Assembly: GCF_000711695.1 (NCBI RefSeq)
Contig: NW_013546978.1
Span: forward strand, 62,001-126,000
Direction: 5' to 3'
Origin: Tilletiaria anomala UBC 951
Taxonomy: Eukaryota > Basidiomycota > Exobasidiomycetes > Georgefischeriales > Tilletiariaceae
Length of the DNA stretch: 64,000 nt
In this document: positions 24,536-35,492 of the stretch, in pieces
Position numbering within the stretch: position 1 is the stretch's first letter
Layout: each line of letters begins with the position of its first letter
The notes under the pieces: model-generated
Told to the model about the DNA's origin: nothing
Database searches by the model: none
Seen by the model: the letters and a program-made list of their open reading frames with translations, nothing else
Program-made: the position numbers and the translations under genes

Positions 24536-25280
24536 CGCGCCTGTTTCTTTTGCGTCCCCTTGATGCTGGAAGGTGTTGGTAGAGTCCTAGTGCTTGTTCA
24601 ATCACCGCGTACGCACACAACAGGTGATGAGAGCATAGGAGGGGTTGCCCCTCCTCTCGATGCCAAGCAATCAATCAGGCAGCGGTTGCGTGCGTCACTC
24701 ACTGTCTCTCGGCCGAGATTCCACACAACTCTGCGCACGATGACCCACATGTAGAAACAGCTGGCCCACTGCCCATCGAAAGTATCCTATCCCTCTTCCC
24801 CTTCTGGGCTTTCACCTGCTGCGAGCGTCTGCGCTCACAATAGGCCAATGGGCAGAGGTGCAGAGGCACTCTACAAAGGCAGGGATCCTGGCTAGATTCA
24901 GATAAGTCTGAGGAGGACACAAGTGCATATACCATAGTCGTGCATGAGTAATAACAGGGAAGGGGGAAGCGCGGGTGGATGTACCGATGGTGTTGCCCTT
25001 GTTGCTGGAGCGCTAAATGCCTCATCACGTGATCGCTTCCGTCCTTCGCAACACACCTTGCGCATCCCTCGGTCGCCTATTGGGACAGAAATGACTTGGG
25101 GCGAGACTTGACATGGGCGTTGCATGCCAACCGTCTTGCCATGCCATGAAAGCATATGTCTGGTGGAAGGGAGCCATTGTCAAGATCTTCGATTGCCTGT
25201 TTGAGGCAGCAATGACGCTGAGATCGCCATTGAGCTGCGCTACACCCATAGGTATACGTCGCTTTTTGATATAAAGTACA
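24536..25280. other. Atg15 promoter and 3' flank of the DUF7704 gene
   Basis: Short frames only. No gene, RNA or repeat was recognised. Confidence 0.5.
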
Positions 25281-26446
25281 TTACTTCGTCTTTGATTTAG
25301 TTCTGAGCGTGGCGCCTGAATCCCTTCCGACGCCGGTCCACCAAGCCGCACGGAACTTGCAGGGAATAAAAATGTCGTTAGAGAGGCAAGCGCGCATTCA
25401 GAGACCGAGTGTATACTCACGCAAACCAAGATGAACGGGACCATCACGTTTCCGAAGAGCTGCATGCCATTGAGAATGTCAGTGACTGGTTGGGGGATAT
25501 AAATTGGTCATGCGTGGCTCACGAGGGAATTCCATGACGAAGGTTTGAGTAACAAGGCCAGCTTATCCATCCCATTTGGCGCGCGGTTCGATAGCCTTGG
25601 AGTTGGTGACGGCAGAATATAAAGCGTGAGCCCGATGTGCGACCCTGGGGGCACAGCGAATCGAATTGGTCAGTTGAAGACCACGAGCGCCACCATCTAC
25701 ATGATCCAGGGCGACTCACAGTCAGCTGCACCGAGGACGAAGACGAGGTAGTAGAGAATATTCTCAAGGGCCACCGGATCCTTGACGAACCGTCTCAGTG
25801 CATAGAAAACCAGTGCACTGTTCAGCATGATCAGAAAATAGCCTTTGGAATGTCGGAGCATCACAGAGTATAAAAAAGAAACAGCAGGCAGCCAACACGT
25901 CCAATCAGCAACAGTCGCGCTCCAAAGGCCGCTGACGTGCAGATGCTTACAGCTACCTAGCTGTGCCAGCACCATTCGCACGGCCGCATCGAGCTTCACA
26001 GAAGGTGTGCCGAAGATGGATCGCGTGTACGGTGGCGGCGCGAACGCTTCAGGAACCTGCTCAAGGTAGAACTTCTCCTGGAAGAAGATGGCGTAGATAC
26101 ATCCTGCAAAGACACTACAGGACAGCAAGAAGAAGAGACGTCTGCGTCAGAGAACCGAGCATCGAATGTGCGATCTTATGTGGGCTAAAGGGTCGAGGAA
26201 TCCACCAGCATCCATGAGTACCGGCATCATTTGTCCCTTATCGCATGGAGATGGAGCGATGACGCACGACGTACGGCGTACGGCCTGGGCTACCGTCGCC
26301 CTTCGCCGGTCGGAACGAACTCTACCATGAACATGATCCAATAGAAACCGGTGGACACACCTGATTGGTTCGATCACGCCGAAGAAGAGGTACCAGTGGC
26401 GAGGAAGTGGAGTCACGCTTGTCATTTTGCTTGGTGAAGCAGACAT
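25281..26446 (-). CDS. DUF7704-type small fungal membrane protein, six exons
   Basis: Exons 26446-26361, 26114-25951, 25842-25720, 25644-25523, 25459-25421 and 25355-25281 give 202 residues. All five introns are GT-AG and every junction keeps frame. The assembled protein begins MSASPSKMTSVTPLPRHW, then YLFFGVIEPISVFAGCIYAI, a first membrane segment. It continues MVLAQLGSCYFLIMLNSALV (second), ENILYYLVFVLGAADWSHIG (third) and FGNVMVPFILVCFRAAWW (fourth), ending in a basic tail. The pattern WYxFFxxIEP at the start, QLGSCYxL in the middle, AADxxHI, and a final RxAWxxGVGR matches a widespread uncharacterised fungal four-helix family. The biochemical role is unknown. The first intron is long (246 nt) and the fifth exon is only 39 nt, so simple ORF prediction would miss the gene. 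Confidence 0.82.
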
Positions 26447-28431
26447 GCGATCGAACGATGTTTGAGTGAGCGAAATTGCCTGGCTACAGATGCTTCTACT
26501 ACTAAGTGTCCTTCCGGCCCTCGCTCCAGCAAAGAAAGCTTTTCAAGCGTGCAGAATTGCAAGTCGCGAAAGTCGGCATTGGCTTCCCGCCTGCAAATGG
26601 TTTGGAGATGTTATGCATGTGAAGTGTGCATTATCGAGCGTGAAGATGAGAGATCGGCATATCACACTTCGCCTATTCTGCGGTTCCAGCGGTGAATGAA
26701 CCAAAAAAGTGGAGGGGAATCTGGGGTTCTTGTTGATATTCGTCCCACAAGGTATTGCTTCGTACCGGGACAAGGGCGTCGAGGCCGTTCGATCCACGTT
26801 TAGGCACCATGCATCAACTTTGCATGAGGGGTGTTTCACGTCTGCTTCACTACTACCCATCCTTCCTTATTTCAACGGTACGGCATATATGCATGTTTTT
26901 TCCACATTGTGCACCGTGGTGACGGCGGCTTAGGCCCTCCCTCAGCTCGATCCCGGTCATCATTTGAAGCACCAAATCCAATTCTTCATTGAATACTTAT
27001 CCGGGTGCATTTTGATTGCTAACCTCTTCGTATGTTGCAAAATGAACAAGAACCACATCAGGATAAATAGGGCTGGACGAACAACCATGCGCCATCATGC
27101 TGCTGTACAGTGACTTCAACACGATCCAAAAGCGAGCGTGCAAGGCACAAGAGTGCAACAACACATCGACAAGAGTACGCTTCCGCTTTCTTGACAAGTG
27201 AGCTGAGCACCTAGCGCGTGTTATTGACAACGAAGAGCAGTCTACAATTATGATACCGTCTAGAGCACTCTAGGTACAACCAAAAGGCCCTGCACCTGTC
27301 ACAATGCTGGAGATAACCGGACAATTTCTAAGAATTCCTGCAGGAGCTCGGCAACGAGAAAGCCGTACAACCATCCTCTGTTGAGGACTTGTTGATCAGC
27401 TTCTAGTTGACCGGCTCTGAATAAATTCTGGCTGATGTTCCCCCTGCCCTCAGTCTCCTCCATGCGATTCTTCCATCTCTCGAATCGCGCCCTGGACAAC
27501 AAATTCTCGGACCTTCCTGCCGACTCTTGGCAATACGCTTGCTGCGTGGTACCAGATTGGAGATGGACACTGCATATGAAGTCTTGATGATCCGTCACGG
27601 GAGAAGCCTGAGGCTTTGAAAGGGCCAATCTGCATTCGACGCTGAACAATCCTATGCTCTCACCGGGTCATCTCTGCCATTATTGCTCAGCGTCAACCTC
27701 GGCACCGCACATCGAATATTCATTGTCTATCCTTTTTCTTGGGATTACGCATCAGCATTATTGTAAACTTTCAACTTTGATCACGTGAAAGTCTTGAATC
27801 ACCTGTGAATCTTGATACCATCAGGCGATTTTCAGTTTGAAATGCTGTCATTCAATTGCAGCCCACGATTAAGTGCTAATCGGAAGGTCTCCTGTCTTGT
27901 CAGTCACTACCTTGATGACTATCCTCTACTCTGCCACCTGGGCCATTTGCAATATAATCTGCACCACAACAGGTGCTTCGATCATTTCACTGCATCGATC
28001 GGTGCATTGTACCGAGCAGCCAATTGCAAGCAATGGCGAATTCCCTTAGTCTCCACAAGCCGGTAGACCAGGGTGCTGTCACGAATGATGCTATTTGAAC
28101 AGAGCACATCGACCGGCCTGCAGAGCAGGGTCCATCTACCCTGATTGCCATAGTGGGGGCAGCGGCCTTTCCATACTCTGTAAGCCGCGTGGATCCAGCG
28201 ATGACTTCCCGTACGGGACAGTTACATTTGCTACTGGGTCCTAATCTCCGACCCTAAACTGGAAAAGTGGTCCACACGCTCCAATTCGTTCGCGAGTGAC
28301 CCAATCTTCGCATGACTTTACTTCTGGTTTCAGTTTAAAAAAAGACTGACGCTCCTTTCATCTACACCCATAGCGCGCCTTCGTAACGAGCATAGCATTG
28401 GCAGGCGCAAGTAGCCTTACACTACATGAGG
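26447..28431. other. AT-richer gene-free region of 2 kb
   Basis: Composition is visibly AT-richer than the first 25 kb. Frames are short and match no family. No direct or inverted terminal repeats were seen by eye. It should contain the promoter of the DUF7704 gene and the 3' flank of the Coq11 gene. Confidence 0.45.
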
Positions 28432-29762
28432 TCAGAGGTGCGCATTGCCATTCGCGTGTGTTTGCGCAGTGCCGAATGCGGTGGACGCGGCAGTAGCATC
28501 CTCAGGCAGATTCCACCCTGCCAACCTCTTGATCTCCTCGACGTCCTTTGCGCCCGGGGCAACACCTGTATCCAGAACGCTCTGCACAACGGCCTTTGCG
28601 ACGGTATCGACGTGCAGCGGTGCAGAAGTCAGCAGTCTCGCGAGCGATCGACGCGCCTCCTCCGAGCTGCTTGTGTTCAGCGGAGAGTGCGGATTGAGCA
28701 GGAGCGAGGCGGGAGTGGGAAGGAAGGGCAAGTTGCGCGCAATGGATGCGTGCAATGATGAAGAGAGGTCGAGCAGCGCAGCAGGGAGCGTGGATAGCGG
28801 TCGCGTGTGTGGATGGTACATCAAACCTGTGGTGGCGGGATGATCCGAGCATGTGTGAGTGTCGGCCAGTCTAAATACAAAGGGAATCGGACAAGGCCCA
28901 AATATAACTCACCTGGTCGCATGAAGATCGGCTTGAAAAGGCTCTGGTGTACGTCACCACCGGTGATGTATGAAGATCCGCTCTTCTGCAGGTATTGCGC
29001 TGCCAGTTCGCTTATGCCGCGTTCTGCTTCGCGTTTGCTCTCAATGTAGCGCCGCGAAATGAAGGGCTGAAAGATGTCTGATGCAGAGATGTAGACGAAT
29101 GTCGGCTGTGTCTTTTGTTCTGAAGACGAATACGAAGACTCTGATTTTGATAATCGTTGGAGTTTTGATGCGAACAGGTTGGCGACGTTGAGTGCGGCCC
29201 GCGTGTTCATGTTCTCATACGTCATCTCCCGCTCTTTCCCTTTGCCAGTTAGTGGCCTTTCGCGCAGCGGATTGCTGTTGTCACTGATCCCCCATCCGCG
29301 CAAGACACCTCTTGCGATTTCACCAAAGCTTCCGCTGTTGGTACCATGCCGTGAAGAAGAAGGTGAACTGGCGGCGGGCTTGTAGTCGCTCTCTAGCAAG
29401 ATTCCGACGGTATGCACGATTGCATCTGCCTCGTCTACGAGCTGGGCAAGGTGGTGCTGAGGCGACCCTAAGTCAGGCGACGACAATGGGGAGCGAACCA
29501 CGTCACCCTTTTCCCATCGCATATTCGTCGACAAACTCCATGCCGGGCGATGCCCTGCTGGACTGACAAAAGGGCGGCCAGAAGGTGAAACGGAGGTGAC
29601 TCGGATCTCGCCATGCTTGGGGAGTGGCATAGAAAGGGAAGCTCCAGCGCCAGTCGCAGCTGCTGTCACTGCAGGTGCAGACGAATGCGAGAGCAGTGCC
29701 TTGCAGATTGCTGAACCGAGAAAGCCATTGCCACCCACAACCAGGACGTTAAACGGCGCCAT
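28432..29762 (-). CDS. COQ11: Coq11/NDUFA9-like mitochondrial NAD(P)-binding protein
   Basis: Exons 29762-28913 and 28826-28432 give 414 residues. The N-terminus is a Rossmann fold, NVLVVGGNGFLGSAICKALL (G10-x-x-G13-x-x-G16), followed by ADAIVHTVGILLESDYKP, typical of atypical short-chain dehydrogenases of the NDUFA9/Coq11 group. Next come TYENMNTRAALNVANLF, TFVYISASDIFQPFISRRY and YIESKREAERGI. The 86-nt intron (GTGAGT to CCACAG) joins IFMRPG to LMYHPHTRPLSTLPAALLDL, the usual RPG-x-MYx continuation. In yeast Coq11 associates with the coenzyme Q synthome. The present protein is longer than yeast Coq11 because of Ser-rich insertions near residues 25-50 and 130-180. The assignment is to the family; the exact ortholog is inferred. 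Confidence 0.85.
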
Positions 29763-31637
29763 GGCTGCCGTCTGCTGGATCTTCGTGAAGTGGAGACGCG
29801 ATGCCGCGGAAATGCCTCTCAGCAGACATTTGTCAGTGTCCTTTGAACGGCGGGATCTTTGAAGAAGAGCAAGAAGTCCTTCACAAAGTGACGCGGAGCC
29901 AGCTTCTCATCACGAAAAGAGGATTCCTGTACCGACTCTGCATCTCACACCGTGCTCAAAGCGGTTGACGCTCGTAGGTTGGCAGCACAGCTCTCGCTTG
30001 ATTGACTATGGATCACATGCCGGCAGCATGAGGCATTCATCACATAAAGTTGATTATTGATGACGTAAGCGAATAAGGGACGGCTCTCGGCCGAAATAGT
30101 AGCAGGTGGAGGCTTCCTTTTTTTTCGCGATGCAGCTTTCCATCGCCTTTGCTTTCTGATCCCTTCCCTTGAAAAGCTTTTATCGACTTCCTTTCCTTCT
30201 TTCCATCTCTTCTCATCGTCCCTCAAATCGCTTAACCATAGCAGGTAAGTCGTACTCTTCTTGGTTCAAGGTTTTGGTGTGCTGGAAAGGACCATCAGCT
30301 TTCAGCAATCTGGGAACAGGGTGGTGGACAACAGGGGGCACGACTTAGAAGTCCTGGTGTGCCCCTCACATGTGATGACTTTATGACTTCCTTTCCCCGG
30401 CCTATATGACCATGCCGAGACGACAAAGGCAGACGATCCTTCGCCGGACGTCGACGGGTCCTTCCTCTCGCAAGGGAGGTAGGCCCACAGATCCTTCTTT
30501 GGTGCTTGCCAGCACTGCTTTGTCTGATTAACCATTTGCTTGAGTGATTTCTTACTCCTAAAGGCGGAGAAGAAAAAAGAGGGAGAAACCCTCACTGTTG
30601 AATGTCTAATATTTGTGGTTACAGTATACTGACATGATTCAATGCTAATTTTGGGAAACCAGGGAATTTGACAACCACCAACATTCAGTATTGCTTCACC
30701 ATCTCAAGTTCATGTGAGTTTTTGTTTTCAATTGTCGAATCCCTTTAGTAGGGAAGTAAAGTGGAGCAGGAGATAAGCACGGGAGACGTGGGCACGAAGA
30801 TGATAACCCTGGTATCCAACCAAAATTCGCAGTTTCCACTCTAGGGCACGCAAGCCGTCGCTTCACCGCGTTCGGGGGCAATAGTGCTCTTCCGAACGAG
30901 AGACTCATTTGTATCCTTTCAGGAGCAGATGAGAATGTTTCCATCCATCTTTTCGGAGAGGCGATCAGCTCGAACCCTCCTTCTCGATTCGAGAAGGAGT
31001 GCTGCGTCGCCAGTGGTGGCATTCTTTGGTCGCTTGCATCGTTTGGGATCGTAGCCTGCCTTGCCTGATGAGGGTCCGCAGACCTTCCTTGGAAGTCTGA
31101 GATTTTTACACCCACGTCCTGGTTTATTAATGTCGTTGGATTGCATATCGAATTTGTGCTGATGTTCCCCTTTCGGTTCTACAAACTCGTTCGTGCACAC
31201 TCCCGCACACAGCAAGCACTCTTTCTGGCTATCTCTCGCAGGTCTGTCTGTATTCTATTTTCACAAGGTGCGTGTGCCTTCTGCAATCGATGCTCTCGTT
31301 TCTCCTTGCCTTGTGGCATGTGGCGAGGAATGATATTTGGTGGACTCCGGGGAGAGGTGTGGGTGCCAAGATACAATGATGACCGTGCATCCGCCCCAAA
31401 GAGGGGGAGCACACCACTTAAACCGATAGCATTAGGAAGAGCCGTCGTGAGCGGACCCATCCATCGTGCCTCGCGACAGTGCTTCGGCTTTCTGCGACCT
31501 GAAGTCGATCTTCTTTCTTCCGGGCGTCCGTCCTGTCCGTCTGGCCATCCATCTCTTCGTCTGCGCCGCCTGCGAGTTCCTTCGGGTTCTCATTGGTCAA
31601 GCTCTCGTCTTCTCGTACTGCAGTCTTTAGCGTCCTC
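29763..31637. other. Gene-free region of 1.9 kb
   Basis: No frame with family resemblance. A GCAG-GTAAGT motif near 30241 on the plus strand could be a donor of an untranslated transcript, but no partner exon was found. Confidence 0.45.
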
Positions 31638-32012
31638 TCATAAGCGAAGCTTCTTGCGAATCCAGTCTCTGATCCCTTGAGGGGTCGCTACTGGCTTCGT
31701 GTTTGCTGCGAGGGACCTGGTCAGTGGCGCGAGGTTGCGGAGTCCAGGTACGGATGGTAGGTGTGGTGCTGGATCTGGAATGTGGACGTTGATGCATATG
31801 GAGGGGAATTGGATTTCGACTCGGAAGCAGGTGGCCTTGAGGCTGGTTACGAGGCCGGGTGAGCTGCAAGGTCGAGAACAGGTTGTTCCTGAATTTAACC
31901 GCGTTGTTGCCGATGCGCAACGAGCCAATTAGGGAGATGGATGAACAGACTTGGCGTCTGCTTACACTTGCAAGAGCGCATCATTCCCTCTTGAGGAAGG
32001 TAGAGCTGACAT
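31638..32012 (-). CDS. Possible small 90-residue protein, uncertain
   Basis: A model with exons 32012-31966 and 31863-31638 (102-nt intron, GTAAGC donor, CTAAT branch-like site, CTTGCAG acceptor) gives 90 residues starting MSALPSSRGNDALLQ and ending TPQGIRDWIRKKLRL. The middle part alternates hydrophobic and polar residues in a protein-like way. No family was recognised. The start lies only 79 bp from the divergent uL30m ATG, which leaves little room for two promoters. A second acceptor (AAATTCAG, 31889) gives a different, less protein-like ending. The model could be wrong. Confidence 0.3.
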
Positions 32013-32091
32013 GTTTGCGGGGTCTCCTTGCTATTCTACAACGGCTACTTTGGGGCATTGTGTAGGTGACCAAGGCAGTACCTTCAACAAC

Positions 32092-32637
32092 ATGATGATC
32101 GTGCGGTCAGTCGCGGCCTATGGCTCCTGCCACGCAATCTTTGCACGACTGCGATTAACATCAGGCAAGCTTTGCGCTCGGTGCGCGTCCACCTCCGCAT
32201 TTGCCTCCATGCCGGCTTCGTCAAGCGCAATACCATCATCAGCAGCAACGCTGGCATCAGCATCAACATCGAGCGCCACAACAGCCTTCGCGCATCAGCA
32301 ACCTCAGCCTACAACACACTACCGTATTACGCTGCGTCGATCCGCCATTGGTCTACCAGAAAAGACTTCGCGAGTCCTAGAATCGCTCGGTCTGCGCAAG
32401 CGTCTGCAGTCCATCTACCGTCCGCAACGGCCCGAGATCGCTGGCAGCATCCTCAAAGTGAAGGAGTTGCTGCATGTCGATAACGTGCGGCGCATCGATT
32501 TGGCACCTGAAGATGCGCTACTGCCGGACGAGGAGGCGAGGTGGGTTGATGCAAAGGGCGAAGTGATTGACTGGGGAAAAGACTGTCGAAAAGCACCAAG
32601 AGGTTTCAAGGTTGTCGGCAGCAGAATCGACTTATAA
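32092..32637 (+). CDS. MRPL33: Mitochondrial ribosomal protein uL30m (MRPL33 family)
   Basis: A single exon of 181 residues. The start at 32092 (MMIVRSVAAYGSCHAIFARL) gives an Arg/Ser/Ala-rich, acid-poor mitochondrial presequence; an upstream frame extension has no ATG. The L30 core begins at HYRITLRRSAIGLPEKTSRVLESLGLRKRLQSIYRPQRPEIAG and continues ILKVKELLHVDN, which is the ferredoxin-like fold signature of bacterial and mitochondrial uL30. The C-terminal 50 residues (from VRRIDLAPEDALLPDEEARW) are the extension seen in fungal uL30m. It is part of the 54S mitochondrial ribosomal subunit. The gene ends 89 bp before the stop of the convergent Rieske-DUF455 gene. Confidence 0.9.
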   Translation: MMIVRSVAAYGSCHAIFARLRLTSGKLCARCASTSAFASMPASSSAIPSSAATLASASTSSATTAFAHQQPQPTTHYRITLRRSAIGLPEKTSRVLESLGLRKRLQSIYRPQRPEIAGSILKVKELLHVDNVRRIDLAPEDALLPDEEARWVDAKGEVIDWGKDCRKAPRGFKVVGSRIDL

Positions 32638-32726
32638 GGGAAGATCCGATCAAGCGCAAATACGATGTATCTTAGTGTATCTATAGGAACTTAAGTCCGC
32701 TACAAATGGTCTTTAATGCCTGTCGA

Positions 32727-34941
32727 TCAACCGCCGGCAACTTCAGCCCGCTGTGCGCCGATCGGCTTGATCCCTGACTTCTCTCCCTGCAGTCCATCGT
32801 ACCACTCCTTACTAAGACCGGCCTTTGCACGATCTGCAGAATTAAATGGGCCCTTGACCTTGCCTACGAAGTTGAGCCGCACCTCTTCACGGAAGACAGC
32901 AACAGGATCTTTGGGCGGCTCGGCGTGTGCGCATAGATACGAAAGCCAGCGGTGACCAGCGGACACATGGGTGATCTCGTCGAGGTGGATGATACTGCAG
33001 AGAAGATGTTCTGAGCAAGTTCGTACGGTCTGCTTTTGGTAGTTCGCTGGCACTTACGTCAGGATGTCGACCGACTCTGCATCCTGAGCGTTGCGGAACT
33101 TCTGGATCGTAGTCGGATTGACGTCCAATCCCCTGGCTTCATGGACCAGGTGAATGATCGCTGCCATGCGGTCATGATATCGTCAGCACCTTCCGATCCG
33201 TTTAGGGCTCAGGGGGCGCAACCTTACCCAATCGCGCCGGCAAGGAATGCATGGTCTCGCTTGCTGACTGCCACAGCCCGTGATGTACCGGCAATGCGCC
33301 GAAGTGTCTTCCAAGTGGGGGCGAACGATTTAATTCAATCGATGTAAGCGTGGGTTAAGGTAAGCAGCAATAAAAGACTTACGAGCCCAGCGCCTCTATA
33401 CGTTCTGTGAGCAGTGAAAAATGCTTTGCTTCATCCTCTGCGACCTGAATGTGGAACAAGAACGTGCGTTAGAATCACAATTGACTACCTGTCGATGGGA
33501 GTGGCGCAAAGAGCGCTCACTTTCAAGAAGTCTGTGAAGAACTGAACGGGAAGTTTCTTCGAGCCCGACGTCCCTACCAGCTCACCATGCGCCAGCTCTG
33601 GTGCTCGTGCAATGATGTCCCAAGCCAGATCGATTGCCCACTGAACGGCATTACACAATGTTAGCAATCTGTGTTCTTCAATCGAGCCTTTTCAACATTC
33701 GCGTACCTGCTCGATGTTTGCCAGACTGTGCAGAAGCGCAATTCGGCTTCTGACAGTCCCCCCTTTACCACGTTTTCCTAGCTGCCCTGGTTCAACGATG
33801 ATAGCGCTCTCCAATCGTGGCGGCACTCGTGGTGGCGTCTCTTGGGTCGACCGTGTCCATGTCCATCTGCGCTGAGGGATGCTTGCACTTGGCTCCAACT
33901 CAGTTTCCGCATCTGATTTCTGATGTGCAACTTCTTCCTCAGCTTGGGAGCAGCTGCGTGCGTAGCCCCCGCCAATGAGTTTAACGCGGCCACTGCGGAA
34001 TGCAGCCGCTGCCATTCTGGTGTAAGCGACTTTACGCCGCGGCTCGGCAGTGTTCAGAATCAGACATGCCCATTCGACAAGTGTTTTGGGTTGCGGTTCT
34101 GGTGGTGAGATCGAAGAAGCAGGTGCTTCGTCTGCCTCTGAACGATATGGTCTTTGACCCGCGAACGCCTGCTTGTCTGAAAACAGAGACAAGTGTGTGA
34201 GTGGCTTTGTGAGCTCTTCTGAGGTAGCAGCATGATTGGCAACTCCTGCGGCTGCCACGAAATGCTGACGTCGCCGATCCCGCGCTGAAAATGCTTCGCT
34301 GACGGGCCGCACCTCTACAAGCTCCCAGTGGGACGCGGAAGAGCCAGCCGTAGGTGTCTCAATCCATATCGATCCGTCGCCCAACTTTTGCTCCACGACA
34401 TACACACAGGCTTGCACTCCATGTGAGGACTCGCCCGTTCGCAGGTTGAAGTCGTACTCATGCCAGGCTGAGATGAAGGCAACTCGGAATGAGATTCTTC
34501 TAAATGAATAGCCTGGGAACACACTCACGGCACACTACCACCATGTCTTCGATATCGTCTTCATCATCCTGCTCCTCTATCGTTGCATTCTCGAGTGGCG
34601 CACCGAGATGGGGGCACGTCGCCTCCATGCAGTAGAACTTTCGTTGATCCATGGAAGCTCTCGTAGAGCTACCGTCTTCATCCTCGGTAACGTCTTGTGC
34701 ACGTACAGGAAAACTGAATAGCACTGAAGCGAACGAAAATGATCACATGCTTACTCAGAAAGGAGTGCCGCGCAAGGGTAAAGGCGAACCAACTGAACGC
34801 ACACAAAGAATGATAATCTCCACTCTTCTGCTCCCTCAGTGTGATATGATGCCTCGCCGACGAGCTGAGCGACTTGATGGTACCGACTCGGACTGATGGC
34901 CTTGACAAAGACGAGGACGAGGGAGAGATGGCGGAAGTCAT
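32727..34941 (-). CDS. Rieske [2Fe-2S] and DUF455 ferritin-like fusion protein, eight exons
   Basis: Exons 34941-34805, 34713-34529, 34467-33707, 33640-33521, 33444-33383, 33307-33228, 33160-33058 and 32994-32727 give 571 residues. Exon sums stay in frame throughout. Residues about 15-125 form a Rieske domain: C79-P-H81 in ATCPHLGAPLE, and C107-P-W-H110 created only by splicing exon 2 to exon 3 (VVVCPWHEYDFNLRTGE). All four cluster ligands are present. Residues about 240-540 are DUF455: VEWACLILNTAEPRRKV, FFTDFLKVAEDEAKHFSLL (E406-x-x-H409), ALGSHFGALPVHHGLWQSA, IIHLVHEARGLDVNP (E456) and IHLDEITHVSAGHRW (E489-x-x-H492). The E and ExxH pairs fit the four-helix diiron fold of that family. Between the domains is a disordered linker. 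The function is unknown; Rieske domains commonly pass electrons to oxygenase metal centres. The first junction (donor 34804, acceptor 34714) has an alternative ten bases away. Confidence 0.85.
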
Positions 34942-35492
34942 TGTGGCACGGGGCTCTTGCTCGAGCCTATGACGGATGCTTCAGAATATGAACCACACTG
35001 CTTGGCCTCGAGCACGGCAGCGCAAGCGCATTGACGTTCAAAGTCGGAAGGAGGAGTAGACAGTTTACACAATCTCGGTGTACTTGATGAGAACAATATC
35101 CAATGGCAGCCACGAAGGATGAATAGTTGCAACTCGCAACCGTCAAAGGTGGGATCAATCGACGAGGCAACCACGATGTAGGTTGCTGTTTCGAAAATCA
35201 TTGCATCTGCCACGACTGGTGGTATGCCCGGAGCCCCGGAGAGATTTCTCGGGAAACTCTATTTAGGCGGCGACTAATTCAGTGAAAGGTTGAGAAGACG
35301 CCGATGAGCTCTGGTCGTGTCTCTTTCAGTCAATCGAAGTCGTGACCGCTACGAGTTGAGGATAGTAACCTTGATATTCGTCGAAGCTGGATAAAGTGCA
35401 GACAGAGCAAGGAAATCGGCCGTACAATCCACTGTCTCAAGCAGTCGATACTTGTGACGCAGCCCATTGCGTCTCCTTTGCGTATTATCACA
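34942..35492. promoter_or_regulatory. Shared divergent promoter of Rieske-DUF455 and POS5
   Basis: The two start codons (34941 minus, 35493 plus) are 551 bp apart with no gene between them. No specific binding site was recognised. Confidence 0.5.

Noticed and set aside
26780-26800. GTTCGATCC, resembling a tRNA B box
   Set aside because: The flanking bases cannot pair as a T-stem, and no acceptor or anticodon arm was found.
27812-28066. Short plus-strand frame containing HYLDDYPLL, resembling the YxDD motif of reverse transcriptases
   Set aside because: No other reverse transcriptase, recombinase or capsid motif lies around it, no terminal repeats were seen, and the flanking residues do not match. 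Taken as chance.
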